From contig NZ_JAOBTQ010000001.1 of NCBI RefSeq assembly GCF_033366695.1, positions 6,386,001-6,450,000 of the forward strand: a DNA stretch of 64,000 bases. The letters are read 5' to 3'. Positions 12,395-21,044 of the stretch are shown here, piece after piece (position 1 is the stretch's first letter; each line of letters begins with the position of its first letter). A model generated the notes under the pieces. The model searched no databases and had not been told where the DNA came from. It worked only from the letters and a program-made list of their open reading frames with translations. This stretch comes from Streptomyces sp. SCL15-4 (lineage in GTDB: Bacteria; Actinomycetota; Actinomycetes; Streptomycetales; Streptomycetaceae). The position numbers and the translations under genes were made by a program.

Positions 12395-13681
12395 TCAGAC
12401 CGTGGCGGCCGGCGGAACGGCGGCGGGGGCCGGCTCGGTGGCCGGGGCGGGGATCGTGGCGGTCAGGTTCGCCGTCGTCAGTTCTCCGCCGACCGGGACC
12501 GTCAGGCCGTCGGTGATCTGACCGGCGGGCGGCGGGGTCACCGCGGCGATGGCGGCGGTGACGACACCGGCCGGCTCGCCGGTCTCCTCGACCACGTTGG
12601 TGTGGTCGACGACCTCGCGGCGGGAGATCTTCCAGATCGCGGCGCTCGCGGCGACCAGGAAGACGGCGACGGCGGCGGTGCCCCAGTCACCGAGGTCGGT
12701 GACGGACTCGGCGCCCGCGCCGACCAGCGCGGCGGCCGGCAGGGTGAGCACCCAGGCGACGGCCATGCGGGTCGCGGTGGACCAGCGGACCACGCCGCCC
12801 TTGCGGCCGAGGCCCGCGCCCATCACCGAGCCGGAGACGACGTGGGTGGTGGACAGGGAGAAGCCGAGGTGGGAGGAGGCCAGGATGGCGGTCGCGGCGC
12901 CGGTCTGGGCGGCGAAGCCCTGGCGCGGCTCCAGGTCGGTCAGGCCCTTGCCCATGGTGCGGATGATGCGCCAGCCGCCGATGTAGGTGCCGAGCGCGAT
13001 GGCCAGGCCGGCGGAGAGGATCACCCAGGTGGGAGGGTTGGAGCCGGGGGCGAGGGAGCCGCCCGCGATCAGGGCCAGGGTGATGATGCCCATCGTCTTC
13101 TGGGCGTCGTTGGTGCCGTGCGCGAGGGAGACCAGGCCGGCGGAGGCGATCTGGCCGGCGCGGTAGCCCTTGCGGCTCGCCTCGGTGCCGGCGGTGCCGC
13201 CGACGCCGTAGGAGAGCCGGGTGGCCAGGAACGAGGCGAGGCCCGCCACGACCGGCGCGGCGACGGCCGGCAGCAGCACCTTGGTGACCAGGACGCCGCC
13301 GTGGACGGCGTCGAAGCCGGCGGAGGCGACGGTGGCGCCGACCAGGCCGCCCATCAGGGCGTGCGAGGAACTGGAGGGCAGGCCCACCAGCCAGGTCAGC
13401 AGGTTCCAGAGGATCGCGCCGACCAGGGCGGCGAAGATGACCTCGGGACGGATGCCGGTCTCGTCGACGAGACCCTTGGAGATCGTGTTCGCGACCTCCA
13501 CGGAGAGGAAGGCGCCCGCAAGATTGAGGGCGGCGGACATGGTCACCGCGATCTTGGGCTTCAGGGCGCCTGTGGAGATGGTGGTGGCCATCGCGTTCGC
13601 GGTGTCGTGGAAACCGTTCGTGAAATCGAACGCGAGAGCGGTTACCACCACTATCGCGAGGATCAGCGAGAAGCTTTCCAT
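12395..13681 (-). CDS. PiT-family inorganic phosphate transporter
   Basis: 428 residues with about ten membrane segments. The two PiT signature repeats are present: DFTNGFHDTANAMATTISTG at 19-38 with GLPSSSSHALMGGLVGA near 125, and LSTTHVVSGSVMGAGLGRKGG in the second half. SLAHGTNDAQKTMG is also conserved. PiT proteins take up metal-phosphate with protons at low affinity. The C-terminus is a proline/alanine/threonine-rich tail. A PHO box upstream suggests PhoP control. A small membrane protein gene follows in the same direction. Confidence 0.93.
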   Translation of the reverse strand: MESFSLILAIVVVTALAFDFTNGFHDTANAMATTISTGALKPKIAVTMSAALNLAGAFLSVEVANTISKGLVDETGIRPEVIFAALVGAILWNLLTWLVGLPSSSSHALMGGLVGATVASAGFDAVHGGVLVTKVLLPAVAAPVVAGLASFLATRLSYGVGGTAGTEASRKGYRAGQIASAGLVSLAHGTNDAQKTMGIITLALIAGGSLAPGSNPPTWVILSAGLAIALGTYIGGWRIIRTMGKGLTDLEPRQGFAAQTGAATAILASSHLGFSLSTTHVVSGSVMGAGLGRKGGVVRWSTATRMAVAWVLTLPAAALVGAGAESVTDLGDWGTAAVAVFLVAASAAIWKISRREVVDHTNVVEETGEPAGVVTAAIAAVTPPPAGQITDGLTVPVGGELTTANLTATIPAPATEPAPAAVPPAATV

Positions 13682-13717
13682 TTACCCAGGCAATCGTTCG
13701 AGGTCGTTGGCTGGACG

Positions 13718-13750
13718 AACGTAGGCAACCTGAGTGAACGGAAGATGAAC
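13718..13750 (-). promoter_or_regulatory. Putative PHO box (PhoP operator) before the PiT gene
   Basis: On the minus strand two adjacent 11-base direct repeat units read GTTCATCTTCC and GTTCACTCAGG, followed by a weaker third unit beginning TTGCC. Streptomyces PhoP binds tandem 11-base units whose first seven bases resemble GTTCACC. The element ends about 37-47 bases before the transporter ATG, in the promoter position. PhoP binding is inferred from the consensus. Confidence 0.72.
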
Positions 13751-13824
13751 TGGGACGGGCGTGGTGGTGTCGGTAATGCCATGCCGGAGTCGTGTTTCGC
13801 GCCGCCGGGCCGGGCGCCCCTTGG

Positions 13825-14562
13825 CTACCGGGTCCGCGCGAAGATCCGCAGCCGGTCCAGGGTGCCGTTGAAGAGATCCTGGTCACCCGGCAGCGTGCCC
13901 GTCGTGCGGTACTGCCAGAACGTCCAGTACCGCCAGCCGCCGGGCAGCGTCCCCGGCCGTGCCGCGCCGTGCCGGGCGATCCACAGCGGGTGGTCCTTGG
14001 AGAAGGCGCGGCTGTTGCCGGTGCACAGTTTCCACCACTGGGTCGTCGTGTAGATCACCGGGCGGCGGCCCGTCCGGCGCCGGGTCTCGTCGCTGAACGA
14101 ACGGATCCAGCCGACCATGCCCTTCTTGCTCAGCCCGTAGCACCTGCGCCGCGCGTTGTACGGGTTGTACTCGATGTCGAGCGCCGGCGGCAGCGTCCAG
14201 CCGTCCGCCCGCCAGCCGCCGCCGTGTTGCACGAAGTACGCGGCCTGCTTGGCGCCGGAGGACCGGTCCGGGAGGGCGAAGTGGTACGCGCCCCGGATCA
14301 GCCCCGCCTTGCGGGCGCCGGAGTACTGCCCGGCGAAGTAGGGGTTGCGGTAGCCCGTGGACTCGGTCGCCTTGACGTAGGCGAACCGCGCGCCCTTCTT
14401 CCGGGCGGCCGGCCAGTCCACGGTCCGCTGGTGGGACGACACGTCGTGGCCCTTGGGCGGCTTGGCCGCGGCGGTCGCGGGGCCGGTGAGGGCGAGGACC
14501 GCCGCCACGGCCGCCGCCAGGACGCTCGCGCGGCGACGGGCAAGGGTGGGTACACGGGCCAT
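13825..14562 (-). CDS. Secreted GH25 lysozyme (1,4-beta-N-acetylmuramidase)
   Basis: 245 residues from an ATG preceded by GGGGGAG. The N-terminus MARVPTLARRRASVLAAAVAAVL with ALTGPATAAA is a signal peptide cut near residue 34. The mature part is a glycoside hydrolase family 25 domain: GHDVSSHQRTVDW, FAYVKATEST, GAYHFALPD, ALDIEYNPY (catalytic aspartate and glutamate in the DIE motif) and a C-terminal YWTFWQYRTTG. It should cleave peptidoglycan outside the cell, like cellosyl-type enzymes. It lies alone, convergent with nothing and divergent from the aldolase gene. An upstream in-frame ATG at 14649 lacks a signal-like context. Confidence 0.9.
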   Translation of the reverse strand: MARVPTLARRRASVLAAAVAAVLALTGPATAAAKPPKGHDVSSHQRTVDWPAARKKGARFAYVKATESTGYRNPYFAGQYSGARKAGLIRGAYHFALPDRSSGAKQAAYFVQHGGGWRADGWTLPPALDIEYNPYNARRRCYGLSKKGMVGWIRSFSDETRRRTGRRPVIYTTTQWWKLCTGNSRAFSKDHPLWIARHGAARPGTLPGGWRYWTFWQYRTTGTLPGDQDLFNGTLDRLRIFARTR

Positions 14563-14786
14563 GCGGCTCCCCCGGGGATGGCGGTCGACGGGCGCGCCGG
14601 GCCTCGGGAGCGGCGGCGGCCGTGGGGTGGGCAGGAGGCAGTCATTCAAGGTCCGCCGCTCACCGAAGTGGCGTCGATTTAAGGCGTTTCACCCCTAATT
14701 CCGCCCATTCGGCCCCACGGCTCCCGGCCCGGAACCACCGCCCCGCCCGCTCCCCGCACCGCCCCGGCGGCTGGCAGGATCACCGC

Positions 14787-15539
14787 ATGGCTGAACCGCG
14801 ACGGAACGTGGAAGACGGGCGACCGGACGAACGGCGGGACACGGGGCCGGCCGGGGTGGAGGGGGCCGGGCCGGGCGATGAGGCGGCCGGGGCGGGGCAG
14901 GACGTGGCGCGGCTCTGGGACGAGGTGGTCGCCACGGCGCGGCGGACCGTCCTCGACGGACTGGTGGTCGGCACCTCCGGCAACGTCTCCGCCCGCGTCG
15001 GCGACCTGGTGCTGGTCACCCCCTCCGGCGTGCCCTACGACCGGCTCACCCCGGCCGACCTCACCGGCGTCGACCTCACCGGCCGCCAGGTGCTCGGCCG
15101 CCTCGTGCCGACCAGCGAGCTGCCCATGCACCTCGCCGTCTACCGCACCACCGACGCCCGCGCGGTCGTCCACACCCACGCCGTGCACGCCACCGCGGTC
15201 TCCACGCTCGTCCCCGAGCTGCCGCTGGTCCACTACATGGCCGCCGCCCTCGGCGGTCCCGTACGGGTCGCCCCCTACGCCGCCTACGGCACCGACGAAC
15301 TGGCCGGGAACATGCTCCGCGCCCTCGACGGCCGCTCCGGCTGCCTGCTCCGGAACCACGGCACGGTCACCTACGGCGCCACCCTCGATCAGGCCTACGA
15401 CCGCACCGCCCAGCTGGAGTGGATGTGCCGCCTGTGGCTGACGGCGTCGTCGGTGCCGGGCCTGAGCCCGTCCCTGCTGACCGAGGCACAACTCGCGGAG
15501 GCCGGGGAACTCTTGAAGGGATACGGCCAACGGAGGTGA
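14787..15539 (+). CDS. Class II aldolase/adducin-family protein
   Basis: 250 residues. After a hydrophilic, probably disordered N-terminus (1-38) comes the class II aldolase fold: GTSGNVSAR (62-70), TPSGVPYDRL, a glutamate at 111 (ELPMHLAVY), zinc ligands H129 and H131 (VVHTHAVHAT) and H191 (RNHGTVTYG). This pattern is shared by L-fuculose-phosphate aldolase and related sugar-phosphate aldolases, which cleave substrates with a bound zinc ion. The true substrate cannot be told. It ends where the next plus-strand reading frame may begin, so it could be cotranscribed with the alpha/beta hydrolase. Confidence 0.85.
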   Translation: MAEPRRNVEDGRPDERRDTGPAGVEGAGPGDEAAGAGQDVARLWDEVVATARRTVLDGLVVGTSGNVSARVGDLVLVTPSGVPYDRLTPADLTGVDLTGRQVLGRLVPTSELPMHLAVYRTTDARAVVHTHAVHATAVSTLVPELPLVHYMAAALGGPVRVAPYAAYGTDELAGNMLRALDGRSGCLLRNHGTVTYGATLDQAYDRTAQLEWMCRLWLTASSVPGLSPSLLTEAQLAEAGELLKGYGQRR

Positions 15540-15886
15540 TCCCCTTGCCGAGCGGCAACCCGTCCCGCGCCCCGCGGACCGCACCCGCCCCGCCGGTACC
15601 CTACGTCCCGCCCGGTCGGCCCCGGCCGCTCCACCCGGCCCTGCCGGACCGTCTCACCGCACGCGCGCGGGCCCAGCCGGCACCGTCCGCGCCCGCGCGG
15701 ACCGCGCCGGCCCTGCTCGGCCGCGTCCTGCCGGCCGCGCTGGCCCACCTCCGCCGGGCCTGGCCGCCTCCGCTCACCGCACTCCGCCGCGCCCTGCCGG
15801 ACCGCTCCGCCCCGCTGCTCCCGCGTTCCTCACCCCGCCCCGCGCCTCCGCTGGCCGCCGTCCGCCGTCCCCCTGACACTGGAGCC

Positions 15887-17014
15887 GTGCGTACCGTCAC
15901 CGCGACCGCCAGTGCGGTCACCGCCGCCCTGGCCGCCGGCACGGCCTCCGTGGTCGCCGGCCGGCTCGCCAGCGACGCCGCGCTGAAGGTGTCCGCGGGC
16001 CGTCCGCTGCCCACCGAGCCCCGGCTCACCGTGCACGGCACGGCCGCCGGCCGGATCACGCTCACCCGTGACCTGGCCGCCCTGCGCCCCGGTGTCTACG
16101 GCCTCGCCGGCGACGGCTCGCACGCGGTCGTCGGCGCCGTCCTGGAGGACACCCCGCACGCCGCCGACACCGTCGTACGGCGCCTGGAACGCGTCACCCA
16201 CGGCACCTTCGCGCCCGGCGACGCCGCCTGGCTCACCCCCAACCTGTACGTCGGCACCCCCCGCGCCGCCCTCGGCCTGGACCACGCCGACGTCGACGTG
16301 CCCGGCGAACTCGGCACCCTGCCCGCCTGGTTCGTGCCCGGCGCCCGGGACACCTGGGTGATCGCCGTGCACGGCCTCGGCACCACCCGGGAGCACGCCC
16401 TGAACGTCATGGGCTTCCTGCACGCCCGCCGGCTGCCCGTCCTCGCCCTCGCCTACCGCGGCGACCCCGGCGCCCCCCGCCCGCCGGACCGGCTGAACCA
16501 CCTCGGCGAGACGGAGTGGCGGGACGTCGAGGCGGCGATCCGCCACGCCGTCCACCACGGCGCCCGCCGCGTCGTCCTCCTCGGCTGGTCCACCGGCGCC
16601 ACCATGGCCCTGCGCGCCGCCGAGCACTCCGCGGTCCGCGACCGCATCGCCGGGCTCGTCCTCGACTCCCCGGTGCTCGACTGGCAGGCCACGCTGCGCG
16701 CGCTGGCCCGGGCCCGCCACATCCCGCAGGCGCTGCTGCCACTGGCGGTGCGGGCCGCGCAGGGCCGGGCCGGACTGCGCGCCGACGGGCTCGCCCGGAC
16801 CGCCGGCCCGGACCGGCTCCGGGTCCCCGCCCTGCTCGTGCACGGCCCCGACGACCGGGTCGCGCCCTGGGAGTACTCCCGCCGCCTCGCCCGGCGCCTG
16901 CCCGGCCTCGTCACCCTGCACACCGTCCCCGGCGCCCCGCACGCGGCGATGTGGAACGCGGACCCCGAGGAGTACGAGGAACGGCTGCGCCGGTTCCTCA
17001 CCCCGCTGCTGTGA
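15887..17014 (+). CDS. Alpha/beta hydrolase with an N-terminal hydrophobic segment
   Basis: 375 residues from the GTG at 15887, where the sequence changes from a proline/arginine-rich stretch to VRTVTATASAVTAALAAGTA, a likely signal or anchor. A two-part fold follows: an all-beta N-terminal region (about 40-150) and an alpha/beta hydrolase core with VHGLGTTREHALN, nucleophile elbow LGWSTGATMAL (serine near 234), the acid in HGPDDRVAPWEYS and the histidine in PGAPHAAMWN. The reading frame is open back to 15536, where GTG or TTG starts behind GGAGG overlap the aldolase stop. An extended form with a disordered 115-residue N-terminus cannot be excluded. The substrate is unknown. Confidence 0.8.
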   Translation: MRTVTATASAVTAALAAGTASVVAGRLASDAALKVSAGRPLPTEPRLTVHGTAAGRITLTRDLAALRPGVYGLAGDGSHAVVGAVLEDTPHAADTVVRRLERVTHGTFAPGDAAWLTPNLYVGTPRAALGLDHADVDVPGELGTLPAWFVPGARDTWVIAVHGLGTTREHALNVMGFLHARRLPVLALAYRGDPGAPRPPDRLNHLGETEWRDVEAAIRHAVHHGARRVVLLGWSTGATMALRAAEHSAVRDRIAGLVLDSPVLDWQATLRALARARHIPQALLPLAVRAAQGRAGLRADGLARTAGPDRLRVPALLVHGPDDRVAPWEYSRRLARRLPGLVTLHTVPGAPHAAMWNADPEEYEERLRRFLTPLL

Positions 17015-17209
17015 CACCCCGGCGCCCGGGCCCGCCGGTGCCGGTGGCGGACATTCCGGTTACGGCCGCGGCGCCGGTCCGGCCACCGCCGTACGACTGG
17101 CTCGATCCCGCCCCTCCGGCCCGTCCCGGGCCCCGTGCGTTGGCCAGCCCCGTAGCCCGCCGTGACATTCCGTTTGGGTTTTCGGACCGTCAACCGGAAG
17201 ACTGCACCC

Positions 17210-18619
17210 GTGACGTCCCGTATCCCGCGCGACTCCAGGCTCCGACTCGTCCGACCTCGGCCCCTGGCCGCCGCCCCCAGAGCTGTGAACCAGCGGCGCC
17301 CACGCCGCGCCGCGCCCCGGCCGCCCGAGGGCACGCCGGCCCCGGCCGAACTGGCCGGAATGGCCCGTGCCGGTCTGGCCGGCGCGGTCCGCGTCGCCCG
17401 CTGGGCCGACGCGGCCCTCGGCCCCGGCCGTGCCGGGGCCACCGCCGACGGCAAGGCCACCCTCTCCGACGCCACCGCCGAACGCGCCGCCGCCGACCTC
17501 GGCCTGAGCACCGCTCAGATCCGCGCCGACTGGGACACCGCCCGCCTCGCCGGACTCGTCGAGGTGCACGGCGACCGCGCCCGCCCCGGCTGGCGGCTGC
17601 GCGCCTGGGACCGCGACGACAGCGCCGTGCTGCGCGGCTGGGTCGCCCTCTTCGACGCCTGGTCGCTCGCCTCGCCCGAGCCCGAGGGGTACGAGCCCGC
17701 CGCCGTCGCCGAGGTCGTCTCGGCCATGCCGCAGGTGCTCTCCTTCCTCCAGCTGTCCGCCGGCCCGGTCCCGGTCGAGCAGCTGCTCGACCTGCTCCAG
17801 CAGCGGGTCACCGAGCTGCGCACCGAACGCTGCGAGGTCGCCTACGAACCCGGCACCGGACGGCCCGCCGGCTCCCCGGCCCCGGCCACACCCCCCGACG
17901 CCCCGCTCGCCCCGCTGCTCGACTGGGCGCTGCGGGCCCTCGCCTCGGTCGGCGCCCTCACCTACGGCGGCGGCCAGGCCACCCTCACCCCGCTGGGCAG
18001 CTGGGCGGTGTGGGTCAAGCTGGAGCAGATCTGCGTGGCCGCGCAGAGCCCCGCCGGCAACATCGAGCAGTCCGCCGAGGACATGCTGCGCGGCTGCGCC
18101 CAGCTGCGCCCCAACGCGGCCCGCGCCGAGTACCGCGCCTGGCTCGCCGCCCGCCCCGTCGGCGGCGCCGTCACCGAGCTGATCGACGCCGCCCGCGGCG
18201 ACGACGCGCTGCTGCGCGGGCTGGCCTTCGAGGCGCTGCGCGTCGTCGGCGCGCCCGCCGAGCCCGACGTACGGGCCGTGGTGGACGAGCCGGCCCTGCG
18301 GCCGTACGCCCTGCTGTGGCTGGCCGAGCACGACGGCGTCGACCCGGAGGACGCCCACGAGGTGCTCACCCGCGAGGAGGCCACCTGGCTGTGGGTGGAC
18401 ACCGCCGCCGCCGTCGCCGACCACGGTGAGGCGCCGATGCTGGTCCGGCACCTGGAGTCCGCGGTGCAGCCCACCGTGCCCCAGCTGCTCGAAGAGGTCC
18501 GCGCCGTGGGCCATCCGCGCACCGTGCAGGTGCTGGTCGCGCTCGCCGCCGCGCACCCCGACCCGGCGCTGGCCAAGGCCGTGCGCCGGGCCGCGTTCCA
18601 GGTGCACACCGGGGGATGA
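17210..18619 (+). CDS. Conserved actinobacterial protein with HEAT-like helical repeats, function unknown
   Basis: 469 residues from a GTG with GGAAG nine bases upstream; an earlier ATG at 17162 is possible. The first 40 residues are basic and proline-rich. The rest is helical, with a middle region that looks like winged-helix segments (STAQIRADWDTARLAGLVEVHGD and LASVGALTYGGGQATLTPLGSWAV) and a C-terminus of helical repeats rich in leucine and alanine (for example LLRGLAFEALRVVGAPAEPDVRAVV). I do not recognise a characterised family. No membrane segments or catalytic motif are seen. It runs into the VOC gene stop with 17 bases between convergent genes. Confidence 0.75.
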   Translation: MTSRIPRDSRLRLVRPRPLAAAPRAVNQRRPRRAAPRPPEGTPAPAELAGMARAGLAGAVRVARWADAALGPGRAGATADGKATLSDATAERAAADLGLSTAQIRADWDTARLAGLVEVHGDRARPGWRLRAWDRDDSAVLRGWVALFDAWSLASPEPEGYEPAAVAEVVSAMPQVLSFLQLSAGPVPVEQLLDLLQQRVTELRTERCEVAYEPGTGRPAGSPAPATPPDAPLAPLLDWALRALASVGALTYGGGQATLTPLGSWAVWVKLEQICVAAQSPAGNIEQSAEDMLRGCAQLRPNAARAEYRAWLAARPVGGAVTELIDAARGDDALLRGLAFEALRVVGAPAEPDVRAVVDEPALRPYALLWLAEHDGVDPEDAHEVLTREEATWLWVDTAAAVADHGEAPMLVRHLESAVQPTVPQLLEEVRAVGHPRTVQVLVALAAAHPDPALAKAVRRAAFQVHTGG

Positions 18620-18636
18620 GGCACGGCCGGGGCGGC

Positions 18637-19050
18637 TCAGGCCCCGGTCTCCGGGGCGTACGTCCCGAAGCTCCAGACGTTCCCCCCGGTGTCCCGGGCC
18701 AGGTACTCCCGGGCGCCGTAGTCCTGGTCCGCCGGGGCCATGAGGATCTCCACGCCGTGCGCCACGGCCCGCTCGTGGTGGGCGTCCACGTCGTCCACCA
18801 CGACGTACACCCCGGCGGGCCCCGCGTCCTCCAGGACGGTGTCGAGGGGGCCGCCGCGGCCCTTGGAGCCGATCATCACCACGCCGCCGGCCTGGGCCAG
18901 CTCGGCGTGCAGGACCGTACCGTCCGCCGTCTCGTACACCGACAGCTCGGTGAAGCCGAGGCCCTCGGTGAGCTGCCTGATCGCCGCCTTCGCGTCCGCG
19001 TACCGCAGCGTGGGACAGACGCCCGGCCGTCCACCGCCCGTGCCCGTCAT
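18637..19050 (-). CDS. VOC-superfamily (glyoxalase/bleomycin resistance-like) protein
   Basis: 137 residues with GGAG eight bases before the ATG. The sequence CPTLRYADAKAAIRQLTEGLGFTEL, GGVVMIGSKGRGG, VYVVVDDVDAHHERAVAHGVEI and the C-terminal DTGGNVWSFGTY follow the beta-alpha-beta-beta-beta pattern of the VOC fold, of the subgroup resembling PhnB/YdfG-like proteins. The usual metal-binding positions are not all obvious, so an enzymatic role is uncertain. It is convergent with the upstream hypothetical gene and divergent from the repeat-rich PQQ-like gene. Confidence 0.82.
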   Translation of the reverse strand: MTGTGGGRPGVCPTLRYADAKAAIRQLTEGLGFTELSVYETADGTVLHAELAQAGGVVMIGSKGRGGPLDTVLEDAGPAGVYVVVDDVDAHHERAVAHGVEILMAPADQDYGAREYLARDTGGNVWSFGTYAPETGA

Positions 19051-19277
19051 GCCGACCACTCCTTCGCGCACCGGTTCCGTCGTCCTCCGGCGGCCTTCGC
19101 ACCGCACGCGTCTTCGCTTCCCACCCCGCACAACACCCGAAACCGTCCCATCCCCACCGGCCATCCCCCGACCGGGCGACTTCCCCCGCCCACCCCGTCC
19201 CGCCACCCCGCCCCACCCACCCGCCGTCACTACGCTGCGTCCGAGCCATGCCCAGGGGACAACGAAGGGGAAAAACG

Positions 19278-20951
19278 GTGCCCACCCCACCCCACCACCC
19301 ACCCCCCGCCCCCGCCACCTCCCCGGCACCTGCTTCCGCCGCGTCCGATGCCCCGTCTTCCGACCGAGACCTCGTGTCCGCGCCCACCGCGCCCGCCGCG
19401 TCCCCGGCCCCGGACCCCGCCCCCACGCCGGCCGCGTCCCCGGCGCCGGCTTCCGCCCGCCAGCCCGCGCTGGCGCCAGCCGCGTCCGAAACCCCGTCGT
19501 CGGCCCCTGCCCTCATGTCCGCGCCCCGGATACCGGCCACCGACGACGCCCCCGCCCCACCCGCGCCTCAGGCCCCGGCTTCCGCCACCCGCCCCGGGCC
19601 CGCGCCCGCCGCGTCCGATACCCCGTCGTCGGCCCGTGACCGCGTGTCCGCGCCCACCGTGCCCCAGCCGGCGGCCGACGGCCCCACCTCCGCCCCACCC
19701 GCGCCTCAGGCCCCGGCTTCCGCCACCCGCCCCGCGCCTGCGCCTGCCGCGTCCGAGGCCCCGGCTTCGGCCCCTGACCTCGTGTCCGCGCCCACCGTTT
19801 CCCAGCCGGCGGCCTCCGGCCCCGCCCTCGCCCCAGCCCCGTCCCCGGCTTCCGACTCCCACCCCGCGCCTGCACCCGCCACCTCTCAGGCCCCACCTTC
19901 GGCCCCCGACCCGGCGCCTGCCGCGTCCCCGGCCCAGGCTTCCGCCACCCGCCCCGCGTCTGCGCCCGCCGCGTCCGATACCCCGTCGTCGGCCCCTGAC
20001 CTCGTGTCCGCGCCCGCCGCCTCCCCGGCACCGGCCTCCACCCCCCGGCCCGCGCCCGCGCCCGCCGCGCCACCGACACCCCCCTCCCCTCAGCCCACAC
20101 CCACCCCGCCCCCGGCATCCGTCTCGCCCCCGCCGCCCGCCACAGCCCCTGCGCCCCCACCGAGCCCCGCCTCCCACCCGCCGCATGCCGCCTTCTCCGC
20201 GCCCCCGCCGCGCCCCCGCTCCCACCCGGCGTACGCCGTCACCTCCGCGCCCCCGCCGCGCCACCACCGCCCCCTCGGCGCGTACCTCTGCCGGGCGCTC
20301 GGTCTGGTTGCGGGGTGCTGCCTTCTCGTCGTACTGCACCAGGGGCGGCCGCCGGCCTACGGGGACCGGCTCGTGGGGGCCGCGCAAGCGGACCGGACCT
20401 GGGTGCCCCGGGTGCGAGGGGCCGTCGTGGCCGGGTACGACACCCGCACCGGAGTTCCGCGCTGGCGGTACTCGCGCGCGGGCCACCGGCCCGTCGTCGC
20501 GCTGCCCGCGCGCGGGGAGGCGATCACGCTCTGGGACGACGGGCTGCTCACCGCCACCGACGGCCGTACCGTGCGCTGGCACCGGGCCCTGCCCGACGCG
20601 GCCGAGTGGCTCCCCGCCCACGGCGGCGCCGGCGTCCTGCGCCCCCTCGGCCACGGCATCCTCGCCGTCGTCACCCCGCACCGCGTCACCGCGTACCGCA
20701 CCGCCGACGGCGATCTGCGCTGGACACTGCCCGCCCGCCGCGGCTGCGCGTTCCGCCCCGAGGGCGCGGTCCGGCGCGGTACGGCCCTGCTGCTCGCCCA
20801 GCCCTGCGCGGACACCGCCTGGACCGGCCAGCTCGTCGCCCTGGACGACCTCGGCCGCATCGCACCCGGCCGGACCCCGCTCGGCAACGATCCGCCCGGC
20901 CCGGGCCCCGGACACCAGGACGCAGGAAAACAGCTTGCACCGCCCCGTTAG
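19278..20951 (+). CDS. Proline/alanine repeat protein with one membrane helix and a PQQ-like beta-propeller segment
   Basis: 557 residues from a GTG seven bases after AAGGGG; an ATG ten codons upstream (19248) is the alternative. Residues 1-335 are low complexity, rich in proline, alanine and serine, with tandem imperfect repeats. A basic patch (PPPRHHRPLGAYLCRA) then precedes one membrane helix (LGLVAGCCLLVVL). The extracellular C-terminus has PQQ-like propeller blades: VVAGYDTRTGVPRWRYSR, VTAYRTADGDLRWTL and LVALDDLGRIAPG, each ending like a beta-propeller strand. A single-pass membrane protein with a cytoplasmic repeat region and an outside sensor- or scaffold-like domain is inferred. No enzyme motif is seen. 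Confidence 0.75.
   Translation: MPTPPHHPPPAPATSPAPASAASDAPSSDRDLVSAPTAPAASPAPDPAPTPAASPAPASARQPALAPAASETPSSAPALMSAPRIPATDDAPAPPAPQAPASATRPGPAPAASDTPSSARDRVSAPTVPQPAADGPTSAPPAPQAPASATRPAPAPAASEAPASAPDLVSAPTVSQPAASGPALAPAPSPASDSHPAPAPATSQAPPSAPDPAPAASPAQASATRPASAPAASDTPSSAPDLVSAPAASPAPASTPRPAPAPAAPPTPPSPQPTPTPPPASVSPPPPATAPAPPPSPASHPPHAAFSAPPPRPRSHPAYAVTSAPPPRHHRPLGAYLCRALGLVAGCCLLVVLHQGRPPAYGDRLVGAAQADRTWVPRVRGAVVAGYDTRTGVPRWRYSRAGHRPVVALPARGEAITLWDDGLLTATDGRTVRWHRALPDAAEWLPAHGGAGVLRPLGHGILAVVTPHRVTAYRTADGDLRWTLPARRGCAFRPEGAVRRGTALLLAQPCADTAWTGQLVALDDLGRIAPGRTPLGNDPPGPGPGHQDAGKQLAPPR
19561..20050 (+). repeat. In-frame imperfect tandem repeats (about 138 bp, 46 residues) in the proline/alanine protein
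   Basis: The block GCGCCTCAGGCCCCGGCTTC occurs at 19563 and again at 19701, a 138-base period. Shorter related units (CCGGCTTCCGCCACCCGCCC, GCGTCCGATACCCCGTCGTC, GACCTCGTGTCCGCGCCCAC) recur from about 19370 to 20020. The encoded unit is close to APQAPASATRPAPAPAASDT followed by PSSAPDLVSAPTV. The repeats keep the reading frame. Confidence 0.8.
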
Positions 20952-20961
20952 ACTGGGACCC
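20949..20961 (+). promoter_or_regulatory. Possible -10 element for a leaderless transcript ahead of the ABC-F gene
   Basis: TAGACT (20949-20954) overlaps the stop codon of the upstream gene and is followed by seven bases and then ATG. A transcript from this hexamer would start at or next to that ATG. No good -35 hexamer is visible at 17-18 bases. Inference from spacing only. Confidence 0.4.
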
Positions 20962-20985
20962 ATGGCCATTCTCCTCGCGCATTAG
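20962..20985 (+). CDS. Possible 7-codon leader ORF (MAILLAH) upstream of the ABC-F ATPase
   Basis: ATG GCC ATT CTC CTC GCG CAT TAG reads MAILLAH. It ends 59 bases before the ABC-F GTG. The downstream gap holds GGCGGG (20988-20993) that can pair with CCCGCC (21012-21017), with an alternative CCGCCC between them, a layout compatible with ribosome-mediated attenuation. Several ABC-F resistance genes are controlled by short leader ORFs. Without comparative data this stays a candidate. Confidence 0.42.
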   Translation: MAILLAH

Positions 20986-21044
20986 ACGGCGGGAACGTCC
21001 TCAGCCGCCCACCCGCCAACCTCTGTACGCCCTGGAGTCTGTCC

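Noticed and set aside
15536..15886. N-terminal extension of the alpha/beta hydrolase from GTG 15536 or TTG 15545
   Set aside because: The GGAGG is well placed, but the 115-residue extension is only proline/arginine/alanine low complexity; the GTG at 15887 begins the typical hydrophobic start. Left as an alternative.
17060..19540. 826-residue minus-strand open frame
   Set aside because: Antisense to the helical-repeat protein and out of frame with the VOC gene; glycine/arginine-rich shadow.
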